DNA from: Toxotes chatareus
Lineage: Eukaryota > Chordata > Actinopteri > Toxotidae
Assembly: GCA_016801885.1 (NCBI GenBank)
Contig: CM028898.1
Location: 11,506,858 to 11,570,857, forward strand
Length of the DNA stretch: 64,000 nt
Reading direction: 5' to 3'
The stretch's first letter is position 1. Each line of letters begins with the position of its first letter. A program made the translations under genes and the position numbers. The notes below the pieces were generated by a model that searched no databases, had not been told where the DNA came from, and worked only from the letters and a program-made list of their open reading frames with translations. Shown here one piece after another: positions 10,661-23,100 of this stretch.

Positions 10661-13287
10661 GGGGACGGAAAAAGGAACTAAAAAAAAAAAACACACACCT
10701 AAAAACCCACTGCTGCCATCAGTGTAACCATACTGCTACAACATTAGCGTTTAAAAATGAGGGAGGCAGAGGATGAATCAGGAAAAAAAAGAAAAGAAGT
10801 GCAGAATCTTTGCATGGATCAAAGACAGGCTTTCAAGCACACCAAACAAATCCGGAATAAACAACGCAGTTGCTGACTGTATTACACTACACAGGTGCCG
10901 CACACCAAAGGGCCCACGTGCTGAGCGCCTGTTTGGGGGGAGCAGTGCAAAAATGGGCTACATCTGGCAGCTAAACAAGAGAAGAGAGAGAGAAATTGAG
11001 AGAAGGCTAGAGAGAGAGAGTGGGAGAGAAAGAGACGGAGAAAGGGGATCAGGGAGAAGTAGAAAAAAGAGAAAGCACTGTCAAATGAACGACATTCGTC
11101 TCCCATTCATCCCATCCCTTTTACCCCCCTACACTGTAACTGACTCAAATGTGTCTCTTCCTGCCTTCATTAATTTCTAATCTGGGACGAGACAGATTGA
11201 AGGATACCCAGATTAAACAGTGCAGTCAGACAGTCACATGTGACAAATAGGGCAGATTAAAAGACTGAGCGCAGGTATTAATAACCATAAAAATACAAGC
11301 CCTCCCCCGTCCCCATTGGAGAAGAACAAGGGATAAACAGGAAGGGAGTTGTAGTGGAAATCTTCTGTTAAAGAGACAAATAAGCACATCTATCCATCTC
11401 TGTCAGGGTTGTGGCTTTTTTTTAAATGAATGAGTGTGACAAGCACTGCAGAGGCAGAGGTTTTTTTTTTTTTGGCAAGTGCATTATTGGAAAGGTTTGC
11501 AAAGTGTAAAAAGACGGATGAGGTAGTGGGAGAAAAGGCCTCCAAGATACCTTAGTCCAAGCACTGAGCAATCATTACACACATTCTGTTAAGGCATGTT
11601 TTGCAAGACAATCAAGGTCTTGTGAACATTTAGGTAACAACAAAAAAAAGCTATCAAAAAAAACAAAAAAACAAGATGAAAAGCGAGACGAGAATGGAAA
11701 CACAGCGGATTCAGGTTGCTGTCTATTGTAGGGCACTGTAGAGAGCACAGTGCTGGTACTATCTAAAGAATGATATGAAATCAAGTTTTTCAAAACCACT
11801 GTAAGTACAAATACCTATCAATTTATGTTTTTGATAACAAGCGATTCTACAAGCAATTCTTGTCTACTATCCACAAGCAAATGGTTGCCCTTAACAAATT
11901 TAACAGCTGCTGAAAAAAAAAAAAAAACCTTTTACACTTCTTTTTACTAATTTCAGCCAAATTTGTGCCCTTTAGAGAAGAGGGCATATTCACAAGAGCT
12001 GAAACAACAGTGAGGTGCCTTTACACAAGATGATAATCTATTATTCTAGCTATTAAAACTTATTATATGTTAATGGAAGGAAAGCAAATCATGTGACAGT
12101 AAGGACATCATATCTGCTCAAAAGTCTATGGATATCCATGATGAGAGGAGTGTAGAATAATTTCCAGTCGACAGAATATTCTCTTCAACCGGCTGATTAA
12201 AAAAAGAAAAAAGTTTCATCACAGCTTGTTAAGATGAACGTTTTCCTTGGGTCTCTCCCAAATTCTAAAAATCTCTCATCGTCCCTTTCTGTGCTTCCCC
12301 AACACAGTGAGCCATTAGAGGTGCACACAACTCCCAAGGGACTGTATGTTGTTTATTGTGTTTATCATGCATCTTCCCTTGCATTACTCATTCTCTGGCA
12401 TATATCTACATTTCCATTCATCTTATTTAAGCCCTGCTGTCCGCCGGTCTGTGTAAAACTTCATTAGTTAACGGGGAAGAGAACTCGTTGGGCAACAAAT
12501 ACTGAGATAAAAACAAAAATCTCACGTGGAAGAATAATGAAAGCAACAAACACGTAACTACAAACTGTCAACACCTGTGAAAGAATACCAGTGAACTGGT
12601 CCCTCCAGAACATTTGGAAGTCAATGACCTTAAATTGCATACATATTCAAGGTTGTACAGTTTTTAATACAGCACAAAATAAAATTTAAAAAACACCGAA
12701 TTTATAACCTGGAAAAAAATATGAGGCACTAAAAATGTACAGTTGATAAAAACAATGCAGGAGAAGAGAAATAATTTACTGTTAAAGCCTCTGACTTGTT
12801 GCTCGTTAGTGTGTAAAATATTCCCCTCCTGTTTAAACAGCTATTAACAATTTAAATAACCCTGGCCCAGAGGCCTTGCTCTGACTCACTTGTTAAAGAT
12901 CCTCATCCCCAAAGGTCCATTTAACAAGCCCATTATTCCATTACATTACACTCACACCAGCACCAGAGAGCCTTAATTTAGCTCATTCCTCTAATGTAAC
13001 TGTAGAAAAGAATTAGTATAGAAAAGCTTGAAGGTGCAAATTAGACTGAGGGGGAAATAATGTCTGGATTAGGATTTTTTTTTCCCCTTTAAATCCATGG
13101 TCACACTATTGCACTGTCCAGGTCTATTTTTATCTCAGCTCAACACATCATCATTTTGTTAACAATGATAAGGTAGTCGGAAAATATATTTACTGGACAA
13201 TTAACTTTACTAGTGCATGAAGTCATGTAATCCGTAATGCTACCAGCACCATAAAATTAAACATTTCTGTCTGCTCTGAATCTTAAA

Positions 13288-13585
13288 CAGCCCTACAAAG
13301 ATTACCTGATCAATGGCCAAAATAATCAGCTATCAATTATTTTGATAATCAATTAATCATTGAAGTTATTTTTCAAGCAAAAATGCCAAACTTTCCTCAG
13401 TCCCTGTTTACGTGACCGTGAGGATTTTCTGCTTTTCTTAGTCTTATGTGATAGCAAATGGAACGTGTTTGTATTTTTACATATAAGCAATTTGATCACA
13501 TCACTTTTTATGGACCAAAAAAATTAATCCGGAAAATATTTGATAGAATAATCAATAATGACAATAATCTTTAGTAGCAGCCCTG
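13288..13585. mobile_element. short non-autonomous DNA element with CAGCCCT/CAGGGCT ends
   Basis: About 298 bp with degenerate terminal inverted repeats: the left end reads CAGCCCTACAAAGATTA, and the right end, read inverted, begins CAGGGCTGCTACTAAAGATTA. Inside are AATCAATTAATCAT, TTTTTCAAGCAAAAATGCC and TTCTTAGTCTTATGTGATAG. I recognise this from memory as a very common teleost repeat, probably a non-autonomous hAT-like element. There is no transposase. The copy is diverged, so an old insertion is likely. Confidence 0.65.
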
Positions 13586-14096
13586 CTTTTGAACACTCCC
13601 AACAACAGAAAGGTTCACTTATACTTCTGAGTCAAATGTAAATATGGTAAAGTGCTCATGTCCACCCAGTCTGACTCATGACAATGCAGCACAAAAGGCC
13701 AAGAGTTATGGTACAACCCAAACCTCCCCAGCCTTCAACTTTCTCCAGTCCATGGACACATTTAATTGGAGGCATCATCTATTTTACAGGAGCTGTGTTT
13801 CAGAGCAGTAACACACCGTCTGAGAGCCCCTGTCTCTCTTTCTGTGTTACGTTTCTTTCTTTTTTTTGCCTTGCTCCCACTGTCCCCCAGAGCAGAAAGG
13901 GTACAAGACCTGACAGTGGTGTGCTCTGAGGCTCAGCACAGCTCCTTTTCATTAAGCAGTTGAGACTACTTTTTGAAGGTTACCACACACACTTATTTCC
14001 GGACACAAGCCACACACTCCAACAAACGGGGTACCGAAGCCCATGGGAGGGTTGAGGGTAAGTAAGGAGGAGCCGGAGAAATGTTAAACCATACAT

Positions 14097-14150
14097 TCTC
14101 TCTCTCTCTCTCTCTCTCTCAAGCTGTCTCTATCACACACACACACACAC
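14097..14150. repeat. (TC)n and (CA)n microsatellites
   Basis: TC tract at 14097-14120 and CA tract at 14134-14150, continuing as imperfect CATA/CACA to about 14,190. The CA part is UG-rich in the vti1a transcript. Confidence 0.93.
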
Positions 14151-14739
14151 ATACATATATACATACATACACATACACAGACACACACAGTGCACCAGTC
14201 AACTTACATACCTGTGGCTCCCAGGTGAATAAAGTTACTTGTCTTTGTACACTTCCAGAGAAGCTTTTTTTAAGGACTTCTCAAGTCTACAACTGCCTGG
14301 TGACACACTTTCATCACCTCCATCAAAGTTGTACCCACATTGGGATGTATTTGTAATGCTGAGCCCACAGGCCATGAGGCTAGCGCCTCTGCACTGAGCT
14401 GTAGCTCAAAATAAAGCGGTGCCAACTGCTAGGTCACAGGGGGGCATCTAGCATCTGGGGACTCAATGACGCTATGACAGCTTACTTATAATAATAACAA
14501 CAACAAACTCTACTGCATGTTAATCAGTAACTCTTACTTCACAGGATGGGCAATAAAGGATTTAAACAAGAGTCCGTATCATTATTAGAATTTCAGAAGA
14601 AGTGCATTGTCTTCAAAATTGGGATTTTTGATTCCGCTGTGTGTTTAACTTTGATTCCTTTCAAACAGAGAGGAACTGGACAGTTCTTGCTCGAGTCTAA
14701 GCACTTAAAAGGCTCAAAACAAGTAATATTCTGGGCAGG

Positions 14740-15200
14740 GTGAGGCTGGGCCATCCCAGTCCATCCTAACTTAGCCCATGCATCGGCCCTTCCCCTTGCA
14801 TGAGTATGAGTGCTGGTGGGCAGTCAGGGTGGATTTCTGGGGCCTTTCTTCACTCCGCCAGGCTCTGTTTTATTCATCGCCTGCGCCCTGACCCCGCAGA
14901 GCTCCTGTTCTGACAAATCACTTCTGATTAAGACAGATCTCTGTTAGTCAGCCACTCAACTTGGCCTATTCATCATTCCACAGAAAATATTCCTCTCTCC
15001 TCCCCGATCCCTCCTCCTCCTGGCTCGTTTGCCTGTCCGTCAGACCGAAGCAAGGCGCAAAAGAAATTTCCGCTGCTGTTTTAAATGGCTGATTATAGAC
15101 AATTGGCGGATAGAGAGACGTAAGAGCGTCTTATGGGTGATAAGACGCAAGTTTAATGGGTATAAATGACCAGGCCTGTAGGAGACCAGCTGGTAATAGA
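14740..15200. promoter_or_regulatory. candidate conserved non-coding element
   Basis: A 460-bp stretch without simple repeats, moderately GC-rich, with TGATTAAG, TATTCATC and GACAATTGG motifs and the hairpin at 15126-15148. It reads like a developmental enhancer, but no alignment supports that here. Confidence 0.3.
15126..15148. repeat. 9-bp perfect hairpin in a non-repetitive segment
   Basis: GCGTCTTAT (15126-15134) pairs with ATAAGACGC (15140-15148) across GGGTG. The TTATGG/ATAA content resembles posterior Hox/Cdx sites. A near-repeat of the arm (ACGTAAGAGCGTC) lies just to the left. Confidence 0.6.
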
Positions 15201-16639
15201 ACCATTTGTTTAAAGCTGAACCAGCGTGTAGAGAACTGAAAGCTGCATTTTCCCTCTATTTGAGCTCCCCCTCCCCTTTTCCCTTCACCTCAGCCTCAAA
15301 GTCAAATTCTCAGATCACCAGATTTACATTTTCTTTTAAACAGCAAAGTCCCCTTCACCCTCATTCAATGAGAATTGATGAGGCTCGGAAAGGAATAGCT
15401 TGTTTTACATTTATGAAATTACCTATACCTACATGTCCCTGTGGACACAGCCGCAGATACTCTGCCACGCAGATATTACATTGTTTTCCCTGGGTTAGTA
15501 CCAATGCAAACAGAATATTTACTGTAAGCGTACCAATACAGTCAGATGTCTAAGAGCATTCATATGCAAAGTTCTGCCATAATAAACTACAGCTAAAATT
15601 TCTAACAAACCAGATTAAATTAACCTGAACGACAACCTTGCTGGTGGCAGAGGGCTGAGAAGCAGGAGGGGTGACGAGAGAATGAGGGTTTCTACAAGCA
15701 AATTGCCTGGACTTAATCAACCAGTCTTACTGAACCATCCAAATGAAAACTAATGGACTTTGGGTGCTTGCTGTGATTGCCCCACATGCAACAATGTGTG
15801 GGCAGGAGCATTGCTTTCTGAGGTCTTCAATTAAAAAACAGGGAATTTCTACAGACCGCTGGTCAGCCTACACACCTATTCTACGAGTATCCCGATTGGT
15901 CAATTGTGAAGCTAAAACAGAGTGGACTTATTAATTCCATTTCCAGTGCTGGGAAAATGATTTTTTATGTGTTGATTAAACTTGGTCAAAGTCGTAAAAA
16001 ATGTATGAAGTGTAGAATTAAAACTCATATCCGAACGAGCTAATTTGTGTATGCATTATTCATAATCCTGACATTTGTGTCACACAATTGTGTTGGCCAC
16101 ATTGCAACTAAAATATATATTTAAAAAAATAGTTTGTGAATTTAAAAAAAGAAAAAAGAAAGAAACAAATATAACAAACACTAGTACATCAAACTTTATT
16201 CAACCACAGTCAGCCTAAATAATTAGAGTTTAAGTGCTTTACCCTACAATTTGATTTTATTATCAACTGAGTAGCCATATAAATGATTGTGCCACAGCAT
16301 ATGAACATTGTAAAAACATAATGACCATATCTAAGCTGAAGGTCAAAGTATGTCAAAATACAAAAGACTCCAGCACAGGAACGATTTAATAGAAGCACAT
16401 TCTGTTTAACTTGGAAGACAAACACAATGAGTAAATTTTAACTCTACCAATGATGCCAAAATTAGGGAGAAGCATACGTAGGAGAAAACAACATGTCAGT
16501 TGGTACTAATCAAACAAAACATCTGATTTAACAACCCCTGGTAGAACTGACTGAGGAGAAAAGTTTGCCAGTTTGTTAGAAATGCTCAGGGAGACATACA
16601 GGGAGGAAGAGGGAAGAAGAAAGAGGAAACTCGATGTTC

Positions 16640-17110
16640 CTCTGGTTCGTTTTCAACAGCTTAGGAGCGTTAATCATCACATTACTGTTGATTAAAGGCT
16701 TTTACGTCTCTAATCAGAAAGTTGACAGGCAGATCAAAGAGCAAAACATAAATTTCTTGCCTTTTAATTATCTGTACAACACCACACCTCGGGCAGCTCT
16801 TCCCTGCCTATCTCCTCAAACTCAGAGAAAGACTGCGAAAGGAGATCTAACACTCTACAACAGTTCATTATCCAATAAAATTGGAGATGGGGGAGAGAAA
16901 ATACAGACGCAGACACACACAGTCACACACATACACACATGCACAAAGCTTTAAGGCTGAAGACCTGGGGGAGGCCTGCAGTCTTCTTTATTAACATGTC
17001 CTGAATTGGAACATCTTAATTATGTTTGTCAAAGTCGGACTTGGCGTCAAGCTCATTTGCATGTTTTGACAATGCCAGTTGGGAGCCTCCCTCTATTTTT
17101 TCTTCAGAGT
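16640..17110. promoter_or_regulatory. candidate regulatory stretch with TCF/LEF and POU motifs
   Basis: Contains AGATCAAAG at about 16,731 (TCF/LEF type), TAATCATC and TGATTAAAG near 16,670-16,700, and the octamer ATTTGCAT at 17055-17062, in mostly non-repetitive DNA apart from a short CA tract near 16,915-16,945. The motifs are short and can occur by chance. Confidence 0.25.
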
Positions 17111-20100
17111 GCTTGGAGTGCTAGGGTATTTAACACTTTTCAACACCTACTGATAATAGGTTCTTGTTGCTAAATGAATGAAATAACTTGTTAAATGCGA
17201 TTTGTTAGATTCGCCCACCCAGCCCCACTGTTTGCGAGTTAAAGTTAGAACTGATGCAAACACAGTCGAGTAGACACAAAGGAGTTTTTCGACTGTTTTG
17301 ATCAATGCTTGATCACCACTCCTGTTCAAACTGATGAGGATGTGACGCCTTCCACAGCCTGACTGTTCCTACCCAGATGTTACCTGTCAAGTGGTTTGGA
17401 CATGAAAAATCCATCCCACCTCAGGAAAGGATTTGGCATTGCTTTGGAGGTTCTCAAAAGTCCTACATGCACCTTAGTTCTTTCAGCACCAGAACAGATT
17501 GCTGCCTGACTCGTGATCACATCTTATTTGAATAAAAGAAAGCAATGGATCACCCTCTCCCTTCCCCCATTAACAGCTCACTAAATGAATCCTCGTTACG
17601 TCGATGATATGTAAAACAAGCATGGTCGAAAACAAACAAACAATCTGTGGGGACACGGGACTGTCGGCAGCAATTTAGAAATGGAGAAAAAGGAGGGCAT
17701 GAAAGCGAGACATCAAACATTAGCCTGAATGGAAGGCGCAGGCCATTAGAAGTGGTTGCACTGACAGGATCTGACAGTTGGAAACACTTAAAGATTATTT
17801 TCCTCAAACTTTGAATTCATTAATACTCATGAGCTGAGGAAGGGCTCCCAAAACACAGCAAAAAAAAAAAAAAAAAAAGAGAGAGGGGCTGGGCTAAGTG
17901 TTGAAGCTAGCTGTGCGTGATGGGTTGCACCAAGGAGGCCAGTTTGCTCTCTGTGAATGAAGCTCATTTTCTTGGTACCAATTAGTACTGCAACTACATT
18001 GTTGACCAAGTCTGACCCACCCTGCTGACCTGTTGGCACATTTTATCATTTTCAACGTACAACTGTAAAGGACATTTTGGCAGCATTTTCATGGATTACC
18101 ACGTCCAAATAAATGATTGAAATAATAGGCTTTTTATTGTTCAGAATCTTTCTTTTCACTGTAAAGGACTAAAGTTTTGTTGCCACATCCTCAGATTTCT
18201 GGTATTACGTTGGTGAGTAACCACCAATGATAGGAACGAAGGCCACAAATAAAATATTCGTCTTCTATTTGTCACATGCATCGATGACATTTCACGTCTG
18301 CATTGGTTGCATGCATCGAATTGTTTTAACAATTCACTGCAACTGGCACAGTTGCCCTCTTATGTGCAGACGATACATCAAATTCTCTTTAGAAAATCGA
18401 AGGTGCTCTGACAATTTTGTTTCAGCAAGCAACAGTGGAGCCTGTTAACGGAACACAGCGTCATTGTGGCTGCTCTGACAGACAGCACAAACACAAGTTT
18501 GTGTTTTACTTTGGGGTAATACCATCACACTTCCCTGCTCTGGTAAAAGGAAAATAATACTGCTATTATAGGGGGAATACGAGGCACAGAGGGGACTCAC
18601 AAAAGAGAGACACATCATGCGCGTCATTTAACAATGACCGGGGCCATGCAGTTGAAGACAGATCATTGTCAGCTGCCACTGTGAATACACACAACATGGC
18701 ACGACATGTGAGGGCATGTCAAAGCTCTTGTGTACAGTGTACATTGTTTGTTGTGTTACACTGTTCCTTTACAACATCTTGTCATTTCTAAGCAATGATT
18801 ATTGGAAATTCTGTCACGTGCAAAACTTCACTGACAATATACAAGTGCAGTACAATAGACATGACCTGTGTGAGTACTAGTGAGGGTGGTAGTGGGACAC
18901 TGTGATGATAGCAAGACAAAAGCATCAACAACGAAAGATCTGCGACTACAAAAATCAACGGTCACATTCACATATTTTAACATGACTTGAGGCTGTTGCT
19001 TTAAAACTGATCTTCTGCATAACACACTGGCCTTTATGCTGCTTTACTTGAAAACCAAAACCTTATACACAGAGAAAATGTACAATATATCAGGATCACC
19101 TGACCAGCAGAAACAGAGGAGACAAAAAGCGCTGACTTCCTGAATTTGTCTGTTAACGGACACAAATGTAATATAACACAGTGCATCACTGCTGGGGTGA
19201 CAAGGTGTCTCCTTCTCCTCATCATTAACTAAAACAAGCCTAAGTGAAAACCCAACACACCTGCCACCATCTCCCACACTAATGAAGCATATCTAACTTT
19301 TAAGACATGGCAGAACTAATTTAATCTACCTTCTAAGAGGCCTTAGCACCATCAAATTAATTATTCATAAAGGACATGATATTATAACTCAACTGTCAAC
19401 TCAGTAGCTGGGCCTTTTTTTAACCTCCCCCTGCCTGTCGCTCTCTTTTGTCTTGGACTGTCTTTCTTTTAAAGAAAGTCCTTTGCTTTCAATCCATAAC
19501 TAAGTAACACACATTGTCATTAGATTAGCTGCTGAACAAAATAATTTCCCTTTTTTTTGTGTTTTTTTCTTCCCAAGCTTGCCAGTGAAGGTGACAATAG
19601 GGTAGAGGAGAGTTTCTACAACTGGCAGGGCTCGCTGTGGGTTTTACGGTACGCTGATGGGGCCAGCTTCACCGCGGAGAGAAAAGAAAGACACAAAGAG
19701 AGAGTCATCAAGTCTGTAATAACACAACCTTAGATACCTTTTATTTCCTCCTCATGAATAATGTATGCCATCTGGCAAAGCTGATCTTACCATAATGTTG
19801 CTAAGACAGGTTGGCCACCAGGAGCTGGGACAAAATTTCTTTTACACACAGTGGTTCTTTTAGCCAGGTGTCATTTTCCCTTCAGGGGTAGGATGATGGT
19901 ATGCGACCCTGTCATGACTGACAGGAACAGCAGCAGTCTGGCATTGCTACAACACCCTATAGTGAGAAACTAATACTAATATGCTGATTCCTCATATAAG
20001 TATGTGGATCCTCTGCACGAATCAGCATGTGGTCCACACAGCCAGGCAACCAAAGAGAAAAATAACCACCAACAACTCTAATGCTTTCAGTATATCTATT

Positions 20101-23100
20101 GTGACAGAGTATTCATGCGAAAGCACAAACTTTGAACACAAGGCGCTACAAGATCAAGCAATGCCACAGAACACTTGCATATACATAATGTATTTGCACC
20201 TCTGCCCTATAAATACACATGCAGACACACAAACATACCACATGACTCTGCAACTGGACAAAAGTGAAGATATGTTTTTGACAAACTCAAACGTCAAGTC
20301 ATCTGATTTAACGATCAGTGATTGCGGGTTTAAAAAGTACCCTGTGGAGCTTTGTCCCCTAGTAATACTATTTAACAATGATTTTATGAGATCATGAGAT
20401 TATTGCTGTGATCGACAGTCGCTGATGCACAAAGAAGCACAGCAAGGCCCCAACATAGGCAAGGAAGAAAAAAACTCCAAGCCAGCCAACATTTATGAAA
20501 ACAATAGAGGATTTAAAATATTTTTTAAAGAACAGGATTTGCTAGTTTTTCATGAGGCAGGAAAATACACTAAGCATATATTTTCAGACCTCAAAAATAC
20601 ACAGAATGAAGTTTGGAAAGAAACACCAAATGTAAGCACAGCTTTTGTTTTTCCCCCTCAAAAAATCCACAGGGGACTTTTAATTTGTGTACACACAATT
20701 TTATGAAACTCGTAATGTTTCCTTTTTTAACGTGCACTAACAACTACAGTATATGGGCCTAAGGTTTTGTTAGTCTGCATGGGAATAGTCATGGCATGGA
20801 AACCAGCACACTGCAATTTTGACAGCTTTAATTTAGGGTTATCTTTTGAAATTGTATGTGGAACACATTTAGAATAATGAATAGAGGCAGATCCAAGCAA
20901 ACGTCATCTGATAAAATAGCTTTTCTTTGACAACTTCAACAACAGCAAACAAATTACGTAACTGAGGAGGACACTAAAATTCAAATACATTAAATGTGGT
21001 CCTTGAATGTGGTGATGGAATATTGTATAAAGTCTCTCATCTCAGAGGGTTGTCAATGGCTAGAATGACGTTTTAAAAGTGAACAGCATTTTGAAATATA
21101 ATGCCATCAAATATTTATGGATTTTTCTGTGCAATTGTAAGACTGCAAAGGTTAGTCAATGGCAGAATAAGTGCAAAAGAAATACAAATTCAATTGGTGG
21201 TAAATCTCCAGCAAACACCATCTGCATGGGAGATACACTGTGATACAGTACACCCATTAGAACTGCAATATGAGCTGTGACAGTGGGCAGCCTTTGCATT
21301 CTCCATCCCCTGATTGTAATTGAGGGCGACGCGTGACAGCACCCCATGTGCCCTCTCTGCAGTAGCACTGGGCATAGGGCATGCTGACAGAAGAGGACTC
21401 GGAGACAGTGGCACAGGGTCCTGGCCTGGCACGGCCATGGCACGGTACCCTTAGGGGCGCTGACCCTCCCCCTCTCAACCCACCGCAACTTTTGCTACCT
21501 CACCTCTGTCACCAGGCATCTCAGAGGCTAACGAGAGGGCACCCGAGACTGCTTAACAATTCCACCACATCCGTTGGCTGGGTATGCAAGCAGCTCTTTT
21601 TTCCCCTCTTCCGTCAGTGTTCCTCTCCCCCTGCTCTGAGACCTTTGGTGAAATAAGTGTCAGCCTGAGGAGACAGGCACTCATCAACACTTTATACCTG
21701 GGAGGTATATTAATGCTGTGATGGTTTCCTGGAGGGAAGAAAAAAAAAAGCTTTGTCCTCGTAGAGAGAGATAAAGGACGAAGGCTTGGACAACTTTTGA
21801 GGATGTTAACTTTGGAAGTATTTGTGTGTATATAATGTAAAAGGTATAAAAGAACACGGCAGAAGCACAGAAAGAAAATGATCTCATGTATAGTAGTATC
21901 ACCAAAGACACCTGAAATACTGATTCTTGGCAATGTGTTTCTACGAGAACCTATATTTATCTTAAGTTTCTCTTGATCAATAACTGAGATAGATAGGAAT
22001 AACATGATGTTGGAGAGAGAGCAAGGGAGTTTCGGGAGAGAACGTGTGAGCAAAAAAACAAAACAAAAAAAAAACACGTTTCTCTGTACAGATCCTCCCC
22101 ACCAGGATCTGAGTTACAAATGAAACTTCACTTCCACAACAAGTGGAGCTGGAAGCCTACAGGGGCCTTCTGGTATCCAGTCGGAGATACATAATTAAAA
22201 GAACACGGAGAGGGAGCATGTTATTACCAATGTTTTCATTAGGCCAAGTTAATACATTGGTCTCCCCCAAGACCTACGGACAACAGACAAGGAAGTGGAT
22301 GGAATGGGATGCTATCTGTTGGGTCTAAAACTATGTTCAAGAACTGTTCACATTAGTGCTGGTTCTGCATCTTCCCACTCGGGCTATACCGCTACTCTAT
22401 AAAAACATTTAATTTTGACATCAGAAATATGAAAAAGCATGCACGAGCCTGCTTTTTTTCATGATATTTTCACTCTTTTCCCCAACATCCAGGCTTAAAT
22501 TAGCCAGGATTTTTAAGATCAGGGACTGTTTTTTAGGCTATGAAAAATGGATTAAATGAAGAGGAAGTCTGGCCTAATGAGCTCCCTGGGCTATGGAGCA
22601 GCAGGGACCATGAGGGGAAAGAAGGGAGACGAGGCAAGCCTTTGAGGAAGAGGGGGCCGCAGCCATGCCCAAAGTGTGCCAGCTTCTCCTCGCTTCAGCG
22701 CCAATGGCACAGACGGCACCTGGGCAAGGCTCGGCCACCCTTGTCTTGTGCCAAAGGAGAAGAGAGGCAGAACAGCAAGTTTGTGTTGAACCTGAAAAGT
22801 TCTACTGGCCATCTTACTTTTATATTTTTATTTTGACTTTTTTGCTGATGGTTCAGTCTTTGAGTGAGGAAATGAAAAATGTGTTCTGTACTGTGTGTCA
22901 GCCTATATATGTCCTTTCATTGACAACACTGTTACAAACACGTGGGGGAAAAAAAGGAGCTGGAATATTTAAAATAAAAAAATATCTGACATTGCACTTT
23001 CACTGAATCTGGCTCAACAGTGTGGTGAGACAATTGGGGCAAATGCAACATGAACGTTAAGAACAGAGTGGGACAGAGGACAGACCCTCACCAAAATTCT

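Noticed and set aside
22540..22840. GC-richer block with overlapping open frames on both strands
   Set aside because: The frames do not match a known protein and have no splice borders that fit vti1a. It may be a non-coding element, but nothing specific supports it.
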